From Brevundimonas diminuta 3F5N (GTDB lineage: Bacteria > Pseudomonadota > Alphaproteobacteria > Caulobacterales > Caulobacteraceae), in assembly GCF_900163625.1 (NCBI RefSeq), contig NZ_FUIE01000016.1, positions 29,350 through 93,349 on the forward strand: a stretch of 64,000 nt of DNA, read 5' to 3'. Positions 19,345-29,001 of the stretch are shown piece by piece. Positions within the stretch are counted from its first letter, which is position 1; each line of letters starts with the position of its first letter. Position numbers and translations under genes: made by a program. The notes below the pieces were generated by a model. It saw only the letters and a program-made list of their open reading frames with translations. It was not told the DNA's origin and made no database searches.

Positions 19345-19881
19345 GTGACCGGCTACGACGTCTTCGTGATCCTGGCCCTGCTGGCCTCGGGCGCCGCCGG
19401 ATGGTTCCGGGGCGGCATGCGCGAGATCACGGCCCTGCTCAGTTTTCTTCTGGCGGCGCTGCTGGCGCTCATCACCCTGCCGTGGACGGCGCCGATCGGG
19501 CGCGGCCTGGTCGATCCGGACTGGGCCGGGTCGGTGCTGGCCGTGGGGCTGGTCTTCGTCATCCTCTACTTCGGCCTGCGCTTCCTCGGTTCGGCCATTT
19601 CGCAGGGCGCGCGCGGCCATGCGCTGGGCGTGCTGGACCAGACGCTGGGCCTTGCTGTCGGCCTGGTTCGCGCCCTGGGCCTGATCGGCGCGGTGCACCT
19701 GGTCATCATGGGCGCCATGCAGGACAACCCGCCGCGCTGGCTGTCCGAAGCCGCGACGGCGCCCGTCAGCGAAGGCGCCGCCCGCGCCATCCAGATCGTG
19801 CTGCCGACCCTGGGCAAGGGCGCCGACGCCCTGACTCCCGTCGTCGGTTCTTCCGTTCGCGAAGGGTTTTCCGACCAATGA
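19345..19881 (+). CDS. cvpA: CvpA family membrane protein
   Basis: 178 residues from a GTG. It has four hydrophobic segments, with FRGGMREITALLSFLLAALLAL and RFLGSAISQGARGHALGVLDQTLGLAVGLVRALG matching the CvpA (colicin V production) family. The C-terminal tail is polar. CvpA homologs affect envelope integrity, and the mechanism is unsettled. The cvpA-purF order, 81 bp apart here, is widely conserved. Confidence 0.88.
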   Translation: MTGYDVFVILALLASGAAGWFRGGMREITALLSFLLAALLALITLPWTAPIGRGLVDPDWAGSVLAVGLVFVILYFGLRFLGSAISQGARGHALGVLDQTLGLAVGLVRALGLIGAVHLVIMGAMQDNPPRWLSEAATAPVSEGAARAIQIVLPTLGKGADALTPVVGSSVREGFSDQ

Positions 19882-19962
19882 GGCTTGCCCCGGACGCCTG
19901 GGCGGCTTACGTGCGCGGCGCCGCCCTTTGAGTTATCCTTCCCCGGTCATCGGAGCCTGACG

Positions 19963-21468
19963 ATGCGCCACCATATCGCCGAACCCGTCGTTCACCGTGA
20001 GCATTGGCGTGAGCCGGAAGACGACCAGCTGCGCCTCGAATGCGGCGTCTGCGGCGTCTGGGGCGCGCCCGAGAACGAGGCGTCCTCCATCGTCGCCCTG
20101 GGCCTGCACGCCCTGCAGCATCGGGGCCAGGAAGCCTGCGGCATCGCCAGCGTCCACGACGACCGCTTCTACACCGAACGGCATCAGGGCCTTGTCGGCG
20201 ACGCCTTCGGCAACGCCGAACTGACGAAGCGCCTGCCGGGCCAGGCCTCCATCGGCCACACCCGCTACTCCACCGCCGGCGGCAGCTTCCTGCGCAACAT
20301 CCAGCCGATGTTCGCCGATCTGGATCAGGGCGGCATCGCCATCGCCCACAACGGCAACCTGACGAATTTCAAATACCTGCACGCACAACTTGTCTCGGAA
20401 GGCGCGATTTTCCAGTCGACTTCGGACTCCGAGGCCATCCTTCACCTGATCGCCCGCAGCCGTAAGGCCAAGATCGTCGATCGCTTCATCGACGCCCTGA
20501 GCCGGATCGAGGGCGGCTACGCCCTGGTGGCCCAGACCCGCTACAAGATGATCGGCGCGCGCGACCCGCTGGGCATCCGCCCGCTGGTGCTGGGCAAGGT
20601 CGGCGAAGCCTGGGTGCTGGCGTCCGAGACCTGCGCCCTCGACACCATCGGCGCCACCTTCGTGCGCGATGTCGAACACGGCGAAGTCGTGGTCATCGAC
20701 GAGGAAGGCCTGACCTCGATCAAGCCCTTCGCCGCGCGGGCCGCCCGTCCGTGCCTGTTCGAATACGTCTACTTCGCCCGTCCCGATTCCGTCGTGAACG
20801 GCCTGTCGGTCTATGATGTCCGCAAGGAGATGGGCCGCCGCCTGGCGCGCGAACACACGGTCGAAGCCGACATCGTGGTGCCGGTGCCCGACTCGGGCGT
20901 GCCCGCCGCCCTCGGCTACGCCCAGGAAAGCGGCCTGCCCTATGAAATGGGCATCATCCGCAGCCACTATCTGGGCCGCACCTTCATCCAGCCCAGCCAG
21001 GGCGCCCGTCAGAAGGGCGTGCGGATGAAGCACAGCCCCAACCGCGCCGCTCTTGAAGGCAAGCGCGTCGTGCTGATCGACGATTCCATCGTGCGCGGCA
21101 CCACCTCGCTGAAGCTGGTCCGCGCCGTGCGCGCGGCAGGCGCCAAGGAGGTTCACCTGCGCTCGGCCAGCCCGCAAATCCTGTTCCCCGACTTCTACGG
21201 CATCGACATGCCCGAGCGGTCGCAGCTGATGGCCGCCACCCACAGCATGGAAGAAATGCGCGCGGTGCTGGAAGTCGACTCCCTCGGTTTCCTGTCCATC
21301 GACGGCCTGTATGACGCCCTGGGCGCCGGACCGCGCAACGCAGCCAGCCCACAGTACACCGACCACTATTTCACCGGCGACTATCCGACCCGCCTGCTGG
21401 ACCGTGAGATAGAGGAAGGCGGCCGCGATCCGCGCGGGAAGCAACTTTCTCTGCTGGTGACCGCTTAA
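19963..21468 (+). CDS. purF: Amidophosphoribosyltransferase
   Basis: 501 residues from the ATG at 19963 (GGAG eight bases upstream); a longer in-frame start at 19885 has no support. The nucleophilic Cys of the glutaminase domain is Cys27 in ECGVCGVWG, so a 26-residue propeptide must be removed, as in Bacillus-type PurF. The LQHRGQEACGI and GHTRYST motifs and the PRPP-binding VVLIDDSIVRGTT loop are intact. It makes phosphoribosylamine, the first committed step of purine synthesis. Confidence 0.96.
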   Translation: MRHHIAEPVVHREHWREPEDDQLRLECGVCGVWGAPENEASSIVALGLHALQHRGQEACGIASVHDDRFYTERHQGLVGDAFGNAELTKRLPGQASIGHTRYSTAGGSFLRNIQPMFADLDQGGIAIAHNGNLTNFKYLHAQLVSEGAIFQSTSDSEAILHLIARSRKAKIVDRFIDALSRIEGGYALVAQTRYKMIGARDPLGIRPLVLGKVGEAWVLASETCALDTIGATFVRDVEHGEVVVIDEEGLTSIKPFAARAARPCLFEYVYFARPDSVVNGLSVYDVRKEMGRRLAREHTVEADIVVPVPDSGVPAALGYAQESGLPYEMGIIRSHYLGRTFIQPSQGARQKGVRMKHSPNRAALEGKRVVLIDDSIVRGTTSLKLVRAVRAAGAKEVHLRSASPQILFPDFYGIDMPERSQLMAATHSMEEMRAVLEVDSLGFLSIDGLYDALGAGPRNAASPQYTDHYFTGDYPTRLLDREIEEGGRDPRGKQLSLLVTA

Positions 21469-21474
21469 GGCTGG

Positions 21475-21816
21475 ATGATCCAGCTCGGCTACTTCACGCT
21501 CGACACCCCTGACGTCGACAAGGCCCGCGTCTTCTACGCGGGCCTGTTCGGCTGGCGCTTCGACGAGGCCTCGTCCAGTCCGACCTACGCCCATGTCACG
21601 GGGTCCGACCCCGCCTTCGGCCTCACCAAGGGCGAGCACAAGGCCTTCCCCAACCTCTATTTCAGCGTGGACGACATCCACGCCGCCTGCGCCCGCGTGA
21701 CCGAGCTCGGCGGCCGCGCAGCCGTGCCCGCCGAAAGCCCGTCCGGCCTATCCGTCGTGGTCAGCGACGATCAGGGCGTCAGCTTCAGCCTGTGGCAGGC
21801 CGCGCCGGGCTACTGA
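21475..21816 (+). CDS. VOC family protein (glyoxalase/bleomycin-resistance fold)
   Basis: 113 residues, one complete vicinal-oxygen-chelate module with two beta-alpha-beta-beta-beta halves. The first half has GYFTLDTPDVDKARVFYAGLFGW, the second LYFSVDDIHAACARVTELGG and ends in VSFSLWQ. Some VOC members bind a metal ion through His/Glu; no clear His ligand is visible here, so catalysis is doubtful. It begins seven bases after purF and is probably co-transcribed. Confidence 0.8.
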   Translation: MIQLGYFTLDTPDVDKARVFYAGLFGWRFDEASSSPTYAHVTGSDPAFGLTKGEHKAFPNLYFSVDDIHAACARVTELGGRAAVPAESPSGLSVVVSDDQGVSFSLWQAAPGY

Positions 21817-21855
21817 GCCTTTCGCCGGACGTCGGGCCGCGCTATCAGCGGCCCC

Positions 21856-22617
21856 ATGTCCGAACACGCTTCCCTCCCCCTCGCCAACCGCGTCGCCCTG
21901 GTTGTCGGCGCTTCGCGCGGCATCGGCCGCGAATCCGCTCTGGCCCTGGCCAAGGCCGGCGCCCACGTCATCGCCGCCGCACGCACCCAGGGCGCCCTCG
22001 AGGAGCTGGACGACGAAATCTTCGCCGCCACCGGCCAGCACGCCAGCCTGGTTCCGTTCGACCTGGTGGACGGCGGCGCCATCGACCGCCTGGGCGGCGC
22101 CCTGTTCCAGCGCTTCGGCAAGCTGGACATCTGGGTCCAGGCGGCCGCCACCATGGGCCCGTCGGGCCTGACCCCGGTCGCCCACGCCGAGCCGCGCGAG
22201 TTCGCCAAGGTCGAGAAGATCAACTTCACCGGCGTCTATCGCCTGATCCGCTCGCTGGAGCCGCTGCTGCGCGCCTCCGACGCCGGACGCGCCATCCATC
22301 TGACCACCAGCGTCGCCAGCCAGCCGCGCGCCTTCTGGGGCATGTACGCCGCGACCAAGGCGGGCGCCGAGGCCCTGGTCAAATGCTGGGCCGACGAGAT
22401 CGAAAGCACCCCCGTGCGCGCCAGCATCGTCGATCCGGGTCGGATGCAGACGCAGTTGCGCGCCCAGGCGTTTCCGGGTGAAGATCCCAGCGTTCTTCCA
22501 CATCCCTCGGAGATCGGTCCCCTGATCGTCGAACTGGCCCGCCCTGATCTCACCCCGCCTCTGACGGTCAGCTTCAAGGAATGGAAGCAAGGCCTGTCGG
22601 CGGACGCCCTGGTCTGA
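21856..22617 (+). CDS. SDR family oxidoreductase
   Basis: 253 residues, a short-chain dehydrogenase with the cofactor motif VGASRGIGR (17-25). Ser152, Tyr164 and Lys168 (YAATKAG) form the active site. The usual NNAG is replaced by QAAA (95-98), so the structural Asn is lost. The C-terminal FKEWKQG is unlike FabG. Substrate is unknown. It lies 40 bp after the VOC gene, and the next gene starts seven bases on. Confidence 0.85.
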   Translation: MSEHASLPLANRVALVVGASRGIGRESALALAKAGAHVIAAARTQGALEELDDEIFAATGQHASLVPFDLVDGGAIDRLGGALFQRFGKLDIWVQAAATMGPSGLTPVAHAEPREFAKVEKINFTGVYRLIRSLEPLLRASDAGRAIHLTTSVASQPRAFWGMYAATKAGAEALVKCWADEIESTPVRASIVDPGRMQTQLRAQAFPGEDPSVLPHPSEIGPLIVELARPDLTPPLTVSFKEWKQGLSADALV

Positions 22618-22624
22618 TCTGCGC

Positions 22625-23956
22625 GTGATCGAGGGGCTGGATCCGGGCGCACGGTCGCTAGCGAACCCGGCGGCGAAACGCCCCTCGCTTCCACTTGTGC
22701 GCGCCGCCCCCCTGGCCGACATCGTCGCCGTGGTCGCTTCGGTCGGGCTGATCCTCACCTACGTCGGTTTCTGGAGCGCGCCGCTGACCGGCTACGGCGC
22801 GAGGTCCGCGGACTTCCTGCGCAACTTCTACTACCCGGCCTATCTGCTGGCGCTGATCCTGGTCTGCCTGCGGCCTGAGCGCGCGCTCAAAGGCCTGATA
22901 CGATCGCCGCTTCTGATCGCGCTCCTGCTGCTGACGGCGGCGACCTACTTCTGGTCGATCATGCCGGAGCTGACCGCACGGCGCATACCCGCCCTGGCCT
23001 TCACCACCCTGGCGGGCGTCGCGCTGGCCTCGCGGTGGAGCTGGCGCAGCCTGACGGAAATCATCGCCGGAACCCTGGCGGTCCTGGCGATCCTGTCCTT
23101 TCTTGTCGGGGCGCTGCTGCCTCAGATGGGACGGATGGACGAGATCTTCCCCGGCGCCTGGCGCGGCCTGTGGCTGGAGAAGAACTCCATGGGCAACGTC
23201 ATGGTCAAGACGACCGTCTTCCTGCTGGCGGCCGGCGTGATGGCTCCCGAGCGGCGCAAGTTGTGGTTCGGTCTCGCCGTCGTCCCCGTCATGCTGATCC
23301 TGCTGTCGACGTCGAAGACCGCCCTGGTCGTCCTGATCCTGTCTCTGGCGTCCATGGGCTTTGTCGCCGTGGTCAAGTCTGGACCCCTGCGTGCGGTCGT
23401 CGCCACCTGGCTGGCCGTTGTCTTCGTCATCGGCGGGGGCCTGCTGATCGCGATGGAAACCGACACCTTCTTCGCCCTGCTCGGCAAGGACGCGACCCTG
23501 ACCGGGCGAACCGAAATCTGGTCAGGCATCATGCAGCAGATGGCCGAGCACCCCTGGAAAGGCTTCGGCTACGGCGCCGTATGGGACGATCCCAGCTTCA
23601 CCGGCCCCAAGGCCTGGATCGGCTATCAGGCGCACTTCACGCCCGCCGATGCACACAGCGGCTGGCTGGAGCTGTACATCGCCCTGGGCCTGGGCGGCGT
23701 CATCCTGTTCGCCCTGTTCCTGACGCAGATCTGGGCGCAGTCCCTGTGGGCGGCCTACACCAGCCCAGGCGGCTGGCTGGCCCTGCCGCTGATCGCGTCT
23801 TTCACCGTGACGATGCTGACCGAGAGCATCGCCATGAACTGGCATGAACTGCGTTGGGTGATCGTCGTGGCGCTGGCGCTGAAGCTGGCGTTGGGGGACG
23901 AACCGACAGCCCCATCCCGGCCGCACCTCAAGAGAGGCGCGACCGGGCAGGTCTGA
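22625..23956 (+). CDS. O-antigen ligase/polymerase-like membrane protein
   Basis: 443 residues from a GTG, with about 11 hydrophobic segments. The large periplasmic loop carries the Wzy_C/WaaL-type features: GRTEIWSGIMQQMAEHPWKGFGYG, then AHSGWLELYIALGLGG. Such proteins join O-antigen or exopolysaccharide chains at the outer face of the inner membrane. No glycan cluster surrounds it, so the substrate is open; an exopolysaccharide polymerase role is the alternative. It converges on der with only six bases between stops. Confidence 0.85.
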   Translation: MIEGLDPGARSLANPAAKRPSLPLVRAAPLADIVAVVASVGLILTYVGFWSAPLTGYGARSADFLRNFYYPAYLLALILVCLRPERALKGLIRSPLLIALLLLTAATYFWSIMPELTARRIPALAFTTLAGVALASRWSWRSLTEIIAGTLAVLAILSFLVGALLPQMGRMDEIFPGAWRGLWLEKNSMGNVMVKTTVFLLAAGVMAPERRKLWFGLAVVPVMLILLSTSKTALVVLILSLASMGFVAVVKSGPLRAVVATWLAVVFVIGGGLLIAMETDTFFALLGKDATLTGRTEIWSGIMQQMAEHPWKGFGYGAVWDDPSFTGPKAWIGYQAHFTPADAHSGWLELYIALGLGGVILFALFLTQIWAQSLWAAYTSPGGWLALPLIASFTVTMLTESIAMNWHELRWVIVVALALKLALGDEPTAPSRPHLKRGATGQV

Positions 23957-23962
23957 TGTGAA

Positions 23963-25588
23963 TCAGCGCTTGGCGCCGCCCTTCTGGCCCGTACGGACAC
24001 GGCCCGAGCGGGACACCTGACGCGCGCCGCCGCGTGCGCCCTTGCCGACGAAGGCGTTGGAGCCCGCCTTCTTGGACGCGCTGGCCTTCAGTCCGCCCAG
24101 GGGCTTCACCTTGGGCTTGATGCCGGCCTTGGCCTTCTGCTCCAGCGCCTTGCCGGGCAGGTTGGACAGCTTCTCGGCCTTCTCGGCCTTGATGACCCGA
24201 CGCGGGGCGGTCTTGGCGTCGCCCTTGAAGCGTTCCGGCCCCGACTTGGCGCCGCCATCCGCATAGGGGTTGGCCGAGCCCGACTTGACGTTCAGGCGGA
24301 TCGGCGTGCCCGGCAGGTCGAAGCTCTCGCGCAGCGAGTTGACCAGATAGCGCTTGTAGTGCTCAGGCATGGCTTCAGCCCGGCTGGCCATCAGCACGAA
24401 CGTCGGAGGACGCGCCTTGGTCTGGGCCATGTATTTCGGCTTGATGCGCTTGCCGTCCACGGCGGGCGGCGGGTGTCTCTGGGTCGCCAGGGACAGCCAG
24501 TCGTTCAGATCCTTGGTCTTCACCTTGACCGACCAGGTGTCATAGGCCTGAAGCACGGCGGGCATCAGGCGCTCGACGCCGCGACCGTTGAACGACGACA
24601 GGGCCACGAAGGGCGAACCGCGCAACTGGGGCAGCTTGTCGTCGGCCAGGCGCTTCAGCTCGGCCAGGCGCGCCTGCGGCTCTTCTTCCAGATCCCATTT
24701 GGACGCGACATAGATCAGCGCCCGCCCTTCCCGCTCGACCAGATCGGCCAGTTGCAGGTCCTGGGTGTCGAAAGCGTCGTCCTTGTCCATCATCATGATC
24801 ACCACCTCGGCGAAGGTGATGGCGCGGATGGTGTCGGCGACCGACAGCTTTTCCAGCTTTTCCTGAACGCGCGCCTTGCGGCGCATCCCGGCGGTGTCGA
24901 CCAGGCGGATGTTCTTGCCTTCATAGACCCAGTCCACCGAGATGGAGTCGCGGGTGATGCCGGCTTCCGGCCCGGTCAACAGGCGGTCGTCGCCGATCAG
25001 GCGGTTGATCAGGGTGGACTTGCCGGCGTTCGGGCGACCGATGACCGCAATGCGGATCGGTTTTTCCGGCTCGTCGATCTCTTCGATGAAGATGTCTTCC
25101 GACGCGGCCACGAGGGCCTGATACAGGTCGGCCATGCCCTCGCCGTGTTCGGCCGAGATCGGCACCGGCTCGCCGAAGCCCAGGCCGTGCGCCTCGCCCA
25201 CGCCGCCGCCGCTCTCACGGCTTTCGGACTTGTTGGCCAGCAGGACGATGGGCTTGTGCACCTTGCGCAGGCGATCGGCGAAGATGCGGTCCAGCGACGT
25301 CACGCCTTCGCGCGCGTCCATCATGAACATGATCAGGTCCGCGTCCTCGATCGCCGCCTCGGTCTGCTCGCGCATCCGGGCTTCCAGGCTTTCGTCGGTG
25401 ACGTCCTCATACCCTGCGGTGTCGATCAGGGTCAGATCCATGTCGCCGATCACGCCGTCGGCGTAGCGGCGGTCACGGGTCACGCCGGGGCGATCATCGA
25501 CCAGCGCAAGGCGCTTGCCGACGAGGCGATTGAACAGTGTCGACTTGCCCACATTGGGGCGGCCGACGATGGCGACCTTCAGAGCCAT
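23963..25588 (-). CDS. der: Ribosome biogenesis GTPase Der
   Basis: 541 residues with two tandem G domains: G1 GRPNVGKS (9-16) and GRPNAGKS (184-191). The first G4 motif is NKSE rather than NKxD; the second is SKWD. A KH-like domain follows. About 100 C-terminal residues form a Lys/Arg/Gly/Ala-rich low-complexity tail, longer than in E. coli Der. The GTPase acts in 50S assembly. It is the last gene of a leftward TPR-bamB-der operon. Confidence 0.95.
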   Translation of the reverse strand: MALKVAIVGRPNVGKSTLFNRLVGKRLALVDDRPGVTRDRRYADGVIGDMDLTLIDTAGYEDVTDESLEARMREQTEAAIEDADLIMFMMDAREGVTSLDRIFADRLRKVHKPIVLLANKSESRESGGGVGEAHGLGFGEPVPISAEHGEGMADLYQALVAASEDIFIEEIDEPEKPIRIAVIGRPNAGKSTLINRLIGDDRLLTGPEAGITRDSISVDWVYEGKNIRLVDTAGMRRKARVQEKLEKLSVADTIRAITFAEVVIMMMDKDDAFDTQDLQLADLVEREGRALIYVASKWDLEEEPQARLAELKRLADDKLPQLRGSPFVALSSFNGRGVERLMPAVLQAYDTWSVKVKTKDLNDWLSLATQRHPPPAVDGKRIKPKYMAQTKARPPTFVLMASRAEAMPEHYKRYLVNSLRESFDLPGTPIRLNVKSGSANPYADGGAKSGPERFKGDAKTAPRRVIKAEKAEKLSNLPGKALEQKAKAGIKPKVKPLGGLKASASKKAGSNAFVGKGARGGARQVSRSGRVRTGQKGGAKR

Positions 25589-25619
25589 GCCGGCCTTCTA
25601 GCTTAAATCAGTGAAAAGG

Positions 25620-27041
25620 TCAGCGGATGCTGACCAGTTGGCCCTTGTCGGTCAGGACATAAAGGGCGCCGTTGTAGGCGGCCGGGGCGATATAGGCCGC
25701 CGCGCCCAGCTTCAGGCTGCCGGTCTGCGCGCCCGTCTTCGGATCGAAAGCCACGGCCTCGCCGTCCGAATTGACCAGGACCAGACGGTTGGACGCCAGG
25801 ATCGGGCCCGACCAGGTCGGACGCACGGTGCGCTTGCCGAAGCCCAGGAAGCCGCCTTCCTTACGCACGCGGCCCTCGTTCAGATCACGCGACCAATAGA
25901 CCTGGCCCGTCTCGCGGTTGACCACGGTCAGTTCGCCCGCCTGGGACACCACATAGACCACGTCGCCGACCGGCAGGGGCTGGTTCACCCCGACGATGGG
26001 CAGGGACCATTTCGGCTGGCCGCTGCGCAGATCCATCACCTGCATCACGCCCGACTGGCTGATGGCGTAGACCTGACCGCGGCTGACCACCGGACGACCG
26101 GCGATGTCGCGCAGTTCCGACAGGGCGCTGGTGCGGCTGGTGCGCGACAGCACCTGCTCCCACACCGGCTGGCCGTTGGTCGCCTGCAGGGCCACGATCT
26201 GACCCGAGGAGAAGGGCGCCACCACCGTGCCGCCGCTGACCGCCGGGCTGGAGGCGCGCATGATGCGGGCCGGCTCGGTGATGCCGCGATAGGACCAGTC
26301 CTGCTGACCGTTGGCCACGTTGAAGGCCATCAGCTGGTTGTCGATGTCGACGACATAGACGCGCTGGCCCGCCACCGTCGGCGCGCCGTGGATCGGCAGG
26401 TCGACCGGCGTGCGCCACAGCTCGGCGCCCGTATTGGCGTCAAACGCCGTCATGACGCGATAGCCCGACGAAACGAAGACCTTGCCGCCGCTGACGGCCA
26501 CGCCGCCGCCGAAGCCGCCGCCGCCCGATCCGCCGCCCAGGCCGATGCCCATGAAGCGACGGCCGCGATCAGCCTCCTCGACCTTGACGCTGGCCTTCCA
26601 CAGGACAGCGCCGGTGCCGGCGTCCACAGCGGTCACGCCCGCTTCGCCGTCCAGCACGAAGAGCTTGCCGTCTTCGGCCACCACCGGGGACATGACCTGG
26701 CGATCGTTCGCCGAACCGGCGCCGATGTCGCGCCGCCAGGCGACGGTGAATTCAGGCGCGGCGATCACATGTTCGACCGCATTCTCGGCGTTGCCGCCGG
26801 GCTGGCTCCAGGCGGTCGCCGCCTGCGGACCCGGCAGGAAGAAGTCACGACCCGACAGGGCCGCCGAAGGCGCGAGCTGCTGCTCGAACTCAAGGATGGA
26901 GACACGTTGCCCCTCGGTCGCCGTCGCAACCGGTTCCTTGTCTCCGCCCAGGCCGAACGGCAGGGCGTTGCGGACCGTGCCGCACGACGCGACGGTCAGG
27001 GCCAGACCGCTCAACAGGGCGACTTTAAGGGTTTTGGTCAT
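25620..27041 (-). CDS. bamB: Outer membrane protein assembly factor BamB
   Basis: 473 residues from the ATG at 27041, chosen because the signal peptide and lipobox (VASC) then fall at the proper distance. The mature part is an eight-bladed PQQ-like propeller, visible as repeated DAxTGxxLW-type strands (VDAGTGAVLWKA, FDANTGAELWRT, NRETGQVYWSRD). BamB is a lipoprotein of the BAM complex that inserts outer-membrane barrels. It is followed 31 bp later by der, the same order as in E. coli. Confidence 0.93.
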   Translation of the reverse strand: MTKTLKVALLSGLALTVASCGTVRNALPFGLGGDKEPVATATEGQRVSILEFEQQLAPSAALSGRDFFLPGPQAATAWSQPGGNAENAVEHVIAAPEFTVAWRRDIGAGSANDRQVMSPVVAEDGKLFVLDGEAGVTAVDAGTGAVLWKASVKVEEADRGRRFMGIGLGGGSGGGGFGGGVAVSGGKVFVSSGYRVMTAFDANTGAELWRTPVDLPIHGAPTVAGQRVYVVDIDNQLMAFNVANGQQDWSYRGITEPARIMRASSPAVSGGTVVAPFSSGQIVALQATNGQPVWEQVLSRTSRTSALSELRDIAGRPVVSRGQVYAISQSGVMQVMDLRSGQPKWSLPIVGVNQPLPVGDVVYVVSQAGELTVVNRETGQVYWSRDLNEGRVRKEGGFLGFGKRTVRPTWSGPILASNRLVLVNSDGEAVAFDPKTGAQTGSLKLGAAAYIAPAAYNGALYVLTDKGQLVSIR

Positions 27042-27066
27042 TGGTTGGCGTCCCGAGGGAGTCAAA

Positions 27067-27849
27067 TCAGGGGGCAGGCGTCGGGGCCGGCGCTTGAGCC
27101 GGGGCCGCAGCCTCGGCCGGAGCGGCGACGGCGGCGGGAGCCGCCTGGCCCGGAGCCGGCGTCGGCAGCGCAGCGGCGGCCTTGACGATGGCGGCCAGAT
27201 TGGCGGCCGTGCCGGTGTCGACCGCCTGAACGGCGGCCTGGGCGCGCTGGCGCACCGGGTCCGGCACGTCCTGGCCGAGTTGCAGTTGCACGAAGGTCTG
27301 GCGCGCCTCGGCGGTCTTGCCGTGCTGCAGCTGGGCCATGGCCAGGGCTTCCTGGGCGAAGGCCTGCATCGGGCGCTTGTCGCCGGTCAGCGGCTCCAGA
27401 CGCTTCTGCACGTCTTCCAGCGAGGCTGTGTCCATGACCAGGAAGACCGCCTTCAGGGCGGCGATGTCGGACAGGATCGGATCCTTGGCGGCCTTGGCGG
27501 CTTCATCCAGCAGGGCCACGGCGTCGGCCGTCTTGTTCTCGGCCTGGGCCAGACCCGCCTGCTGCATCAGGGCCAGGGCCTTGTAGCCGCCGCCGGCCTT
27601 GGCCGACTCGGCGAAGGCGGTCTTGGCTTCAGCGGGCTTGCCCGCCTGCAGCGCCTGAACGCCCTGCTCATAAGCGGCCGAGGCTTTGTCGGCCTGAGAA
27701 CTCACATAGGACTGCCAGCCCCACCAGGCCAGCGCAGCGACCAGGGCGACCGCCAGCAGACCGCCCAGAATGGGCAGCCAGGTACGGGCCAGACGCTTAT
27801 AGCGTTCGGAGCGAAGCTCCTCCTCGACCTGCTCGAAGACATCAACCAC
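27067..27849 (-). CDS. YfgM-like membrane-anchored TPR protein
   Basis: About 260 residues. I prefer the GTG at 27849 (GGGGCG upstream) over a TTG at 27864. The N-terminal cytoplasmic FEQVEEELRSERYKRLARTW precedes one membrane segment (about 25-45), a TPR-like helical periplasmic domain (about 55-210) and an Ala/Pro-rich tail. It matches the YfgM/AncA layout: a translocon-associated protein that works with periplasmic chaperones. Its place before bamB and der is the same as in E. coli. Confidence 0.85.
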   Translation of the reverse strand: MVDVFEQVEEELRSERYKRLARTWLPILGGLLAVALVAALAWWGWQSYVSSQADKASAAYEQGVQALQAGKPAEAKTAFAESAKAGGGYKALALMQQAGLAQAENKTADAVALLDEAAKAAKDPILSDIAALKAVFLVMDTASLEDVQKRLEPLTGDKRPMQAFAQEALAMAQLQHGKTAEARQTFVQLQLGQDVPDPVRQRAQAAVQAVDTGTAANLAAIVKAAAALPTPAPGQAAPAAVAAPAEAAAPAQAPAPTPAP

Positions 27850-27994
27850 GAAACGTCGCCCCAAAAAATGCAGCCAAGGCCGATCATAAAACCGCCGCGA
27901 CCCTAGAGGTTCGGCGTCACGGCCGCAACGCAGGCGTTGGGCGCGAAACGGCTTTTTCCAGCCCTAAGCCGTGACTGGGGCGGGAAAACGGCGC

Positions 27995-28429
27995 TCAGAT
28001 CTGTTGCGACAGCTTCACCACGCCTGCCGCCAGCAAGGCGACCAGCACCCCGGCCGTCGCCCAGAACACCTGCATCCCGCCCATGGAGCCCATGGCGTTG
28101 AAGGCCGCATCGCCCAGTCCGGTCCGCTCCAGCAGGGACTGAACCGCCAGGCCGCCCTGAATCCCAGCCTGGGCGCCGGCCGAATCGACCCCGCCGCCGC
28201 CCGCCTGGGCCGTGAATCCGTCCGGTCCCAGATGGAAGTTGACGTTCAGCAGTTCGCGCACCGCGATCAGCCCGCCGATCAGCCCCGCCGCCGACAGAGC
28301 CACAGACCGCACGCGCGAGGCCTTGTTCAGCCGCGCGGCCACGTCCGCTTCAAAGAAGACCGAATCGGCGAAGTGCTGCGTCTGCGCGAACAGGCGCTCA
28401 ATCGTGGGATCGAATTCGTCAGCCGACAT
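27995..28429 (-). CDS. Probable membrane anti-sigma factor
   Basis: 144 residues from the ATG at 28429. A cytoplasmic N-terminus (FDPTIERLFAQTQHFADSVFFEADVAARL) is followed by a membrane helix (about 45-65), a Gly/Ala-rich periplasmic stretch, and a second helix near the C-terminus. The start overlaps the end of the ECF sigma gene by 11 bp, which is the usual coupling for an anti-sigma factor. I see no zinc-binding HxxxCxxC motif, so it is not a ZAS-type protein. Function is inferred from context. Confidence 0.72.
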   Translation of the reverse strand: MSADEFDPTIERLFAQTQHFADSVFFEADVAARLNKASRVRSVALSAAGLIGGLIAVRELLNVNFHLGPDGFTAQAGGGGVDSAGAQAGIQGGLAVQSLLERTGLGDAAFNAMGSMGGMQVFWATAGVLVALLAAGVVKLSQQI

Positions 28430-28976
28430 GGGATGCGCTCCCGATTGCAACCGGCCCCGGCTGGAGCCGGGCCCGAAGTTTATCCAGACCACGCTTGACA
28501 TGAGATTTCACCGTTCCAAGCGGCAAATTCATGGCCGCGGCGATTTCCGGGTGCGACAGCCCCGCGCCATGACACAGGGAGACGCACAGGCGTTCGACCT
28601 CGCTGAGCCCCTTCAAGGCCTCGTCCAGGTCCACGCGGCCGATGCTGTCGACGGCGGGCGCGACGTTTTCCGTTTCGCTTTCTGCTACATAACGCGCCTC
28701 TTTCGAGATGCGTCTCAGGTACATGCGGGCGGCGATACGTTTGATCCAGGCGGCGAAGGTGCCCTCGCCCCGGAACTCTGCGCATTTCTCGAACGCCAGC
28801 AGAAAGGCGTCCTGAGCCACGTCGTCGGCCAGGGCCGGCTGGGCGCCCATGCGGCGCAGCAGACCCCGCACCGCCGAGCCGTGGCGACGGACCAGTTCGC
28901 CGAACTCGCGGCGGCCGCCGCCGGCCGCAAGCCCGGCCAGCTCGACGTCGTGCAGATCACGTAAGTCTCGGGCCAT
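28419..28976 (-). CDS. ECF-type RNA polymerase sigma factor
   Basis: 185 residues with sigma region 2 (FGELVRRHGSAVRGLLRRM, then ADDVAQDAFLLAFEK and FAAWIKRIAARMYLR) and region 4 (LSEVERLCVSLCHGAGLSHPEIAAAMNLPLGTVKSHVKRGLDKLR). It directs polymerase to a stress or envelope regulon not identifiable here. It lies 25 bp after the DUF6249-like gene and overlaps the membrane gene downstream, giving a three-gene operon. Confidence 0.92.
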   Translation of the reverse strand: MARDLRDLHDVELAGLAAGGGRREFGELVRRHGSAVRGLLRRMGAQPALADDVAQDAFLLAFEKCAEFRGEGTFAAWIKRIAARMYLRRISKEARYVAESETENVAPAVDSIGRVDLDEALKGLSEVERLCVSLCHGAGLSHPEIAAAMNLPLGTVKSHVKRGLDKLRARLQPGPVAIGSASHVG

Positions 28977-29001
28977 GACGGCTTCCCTGCTCCGGCCCGC
29001 C

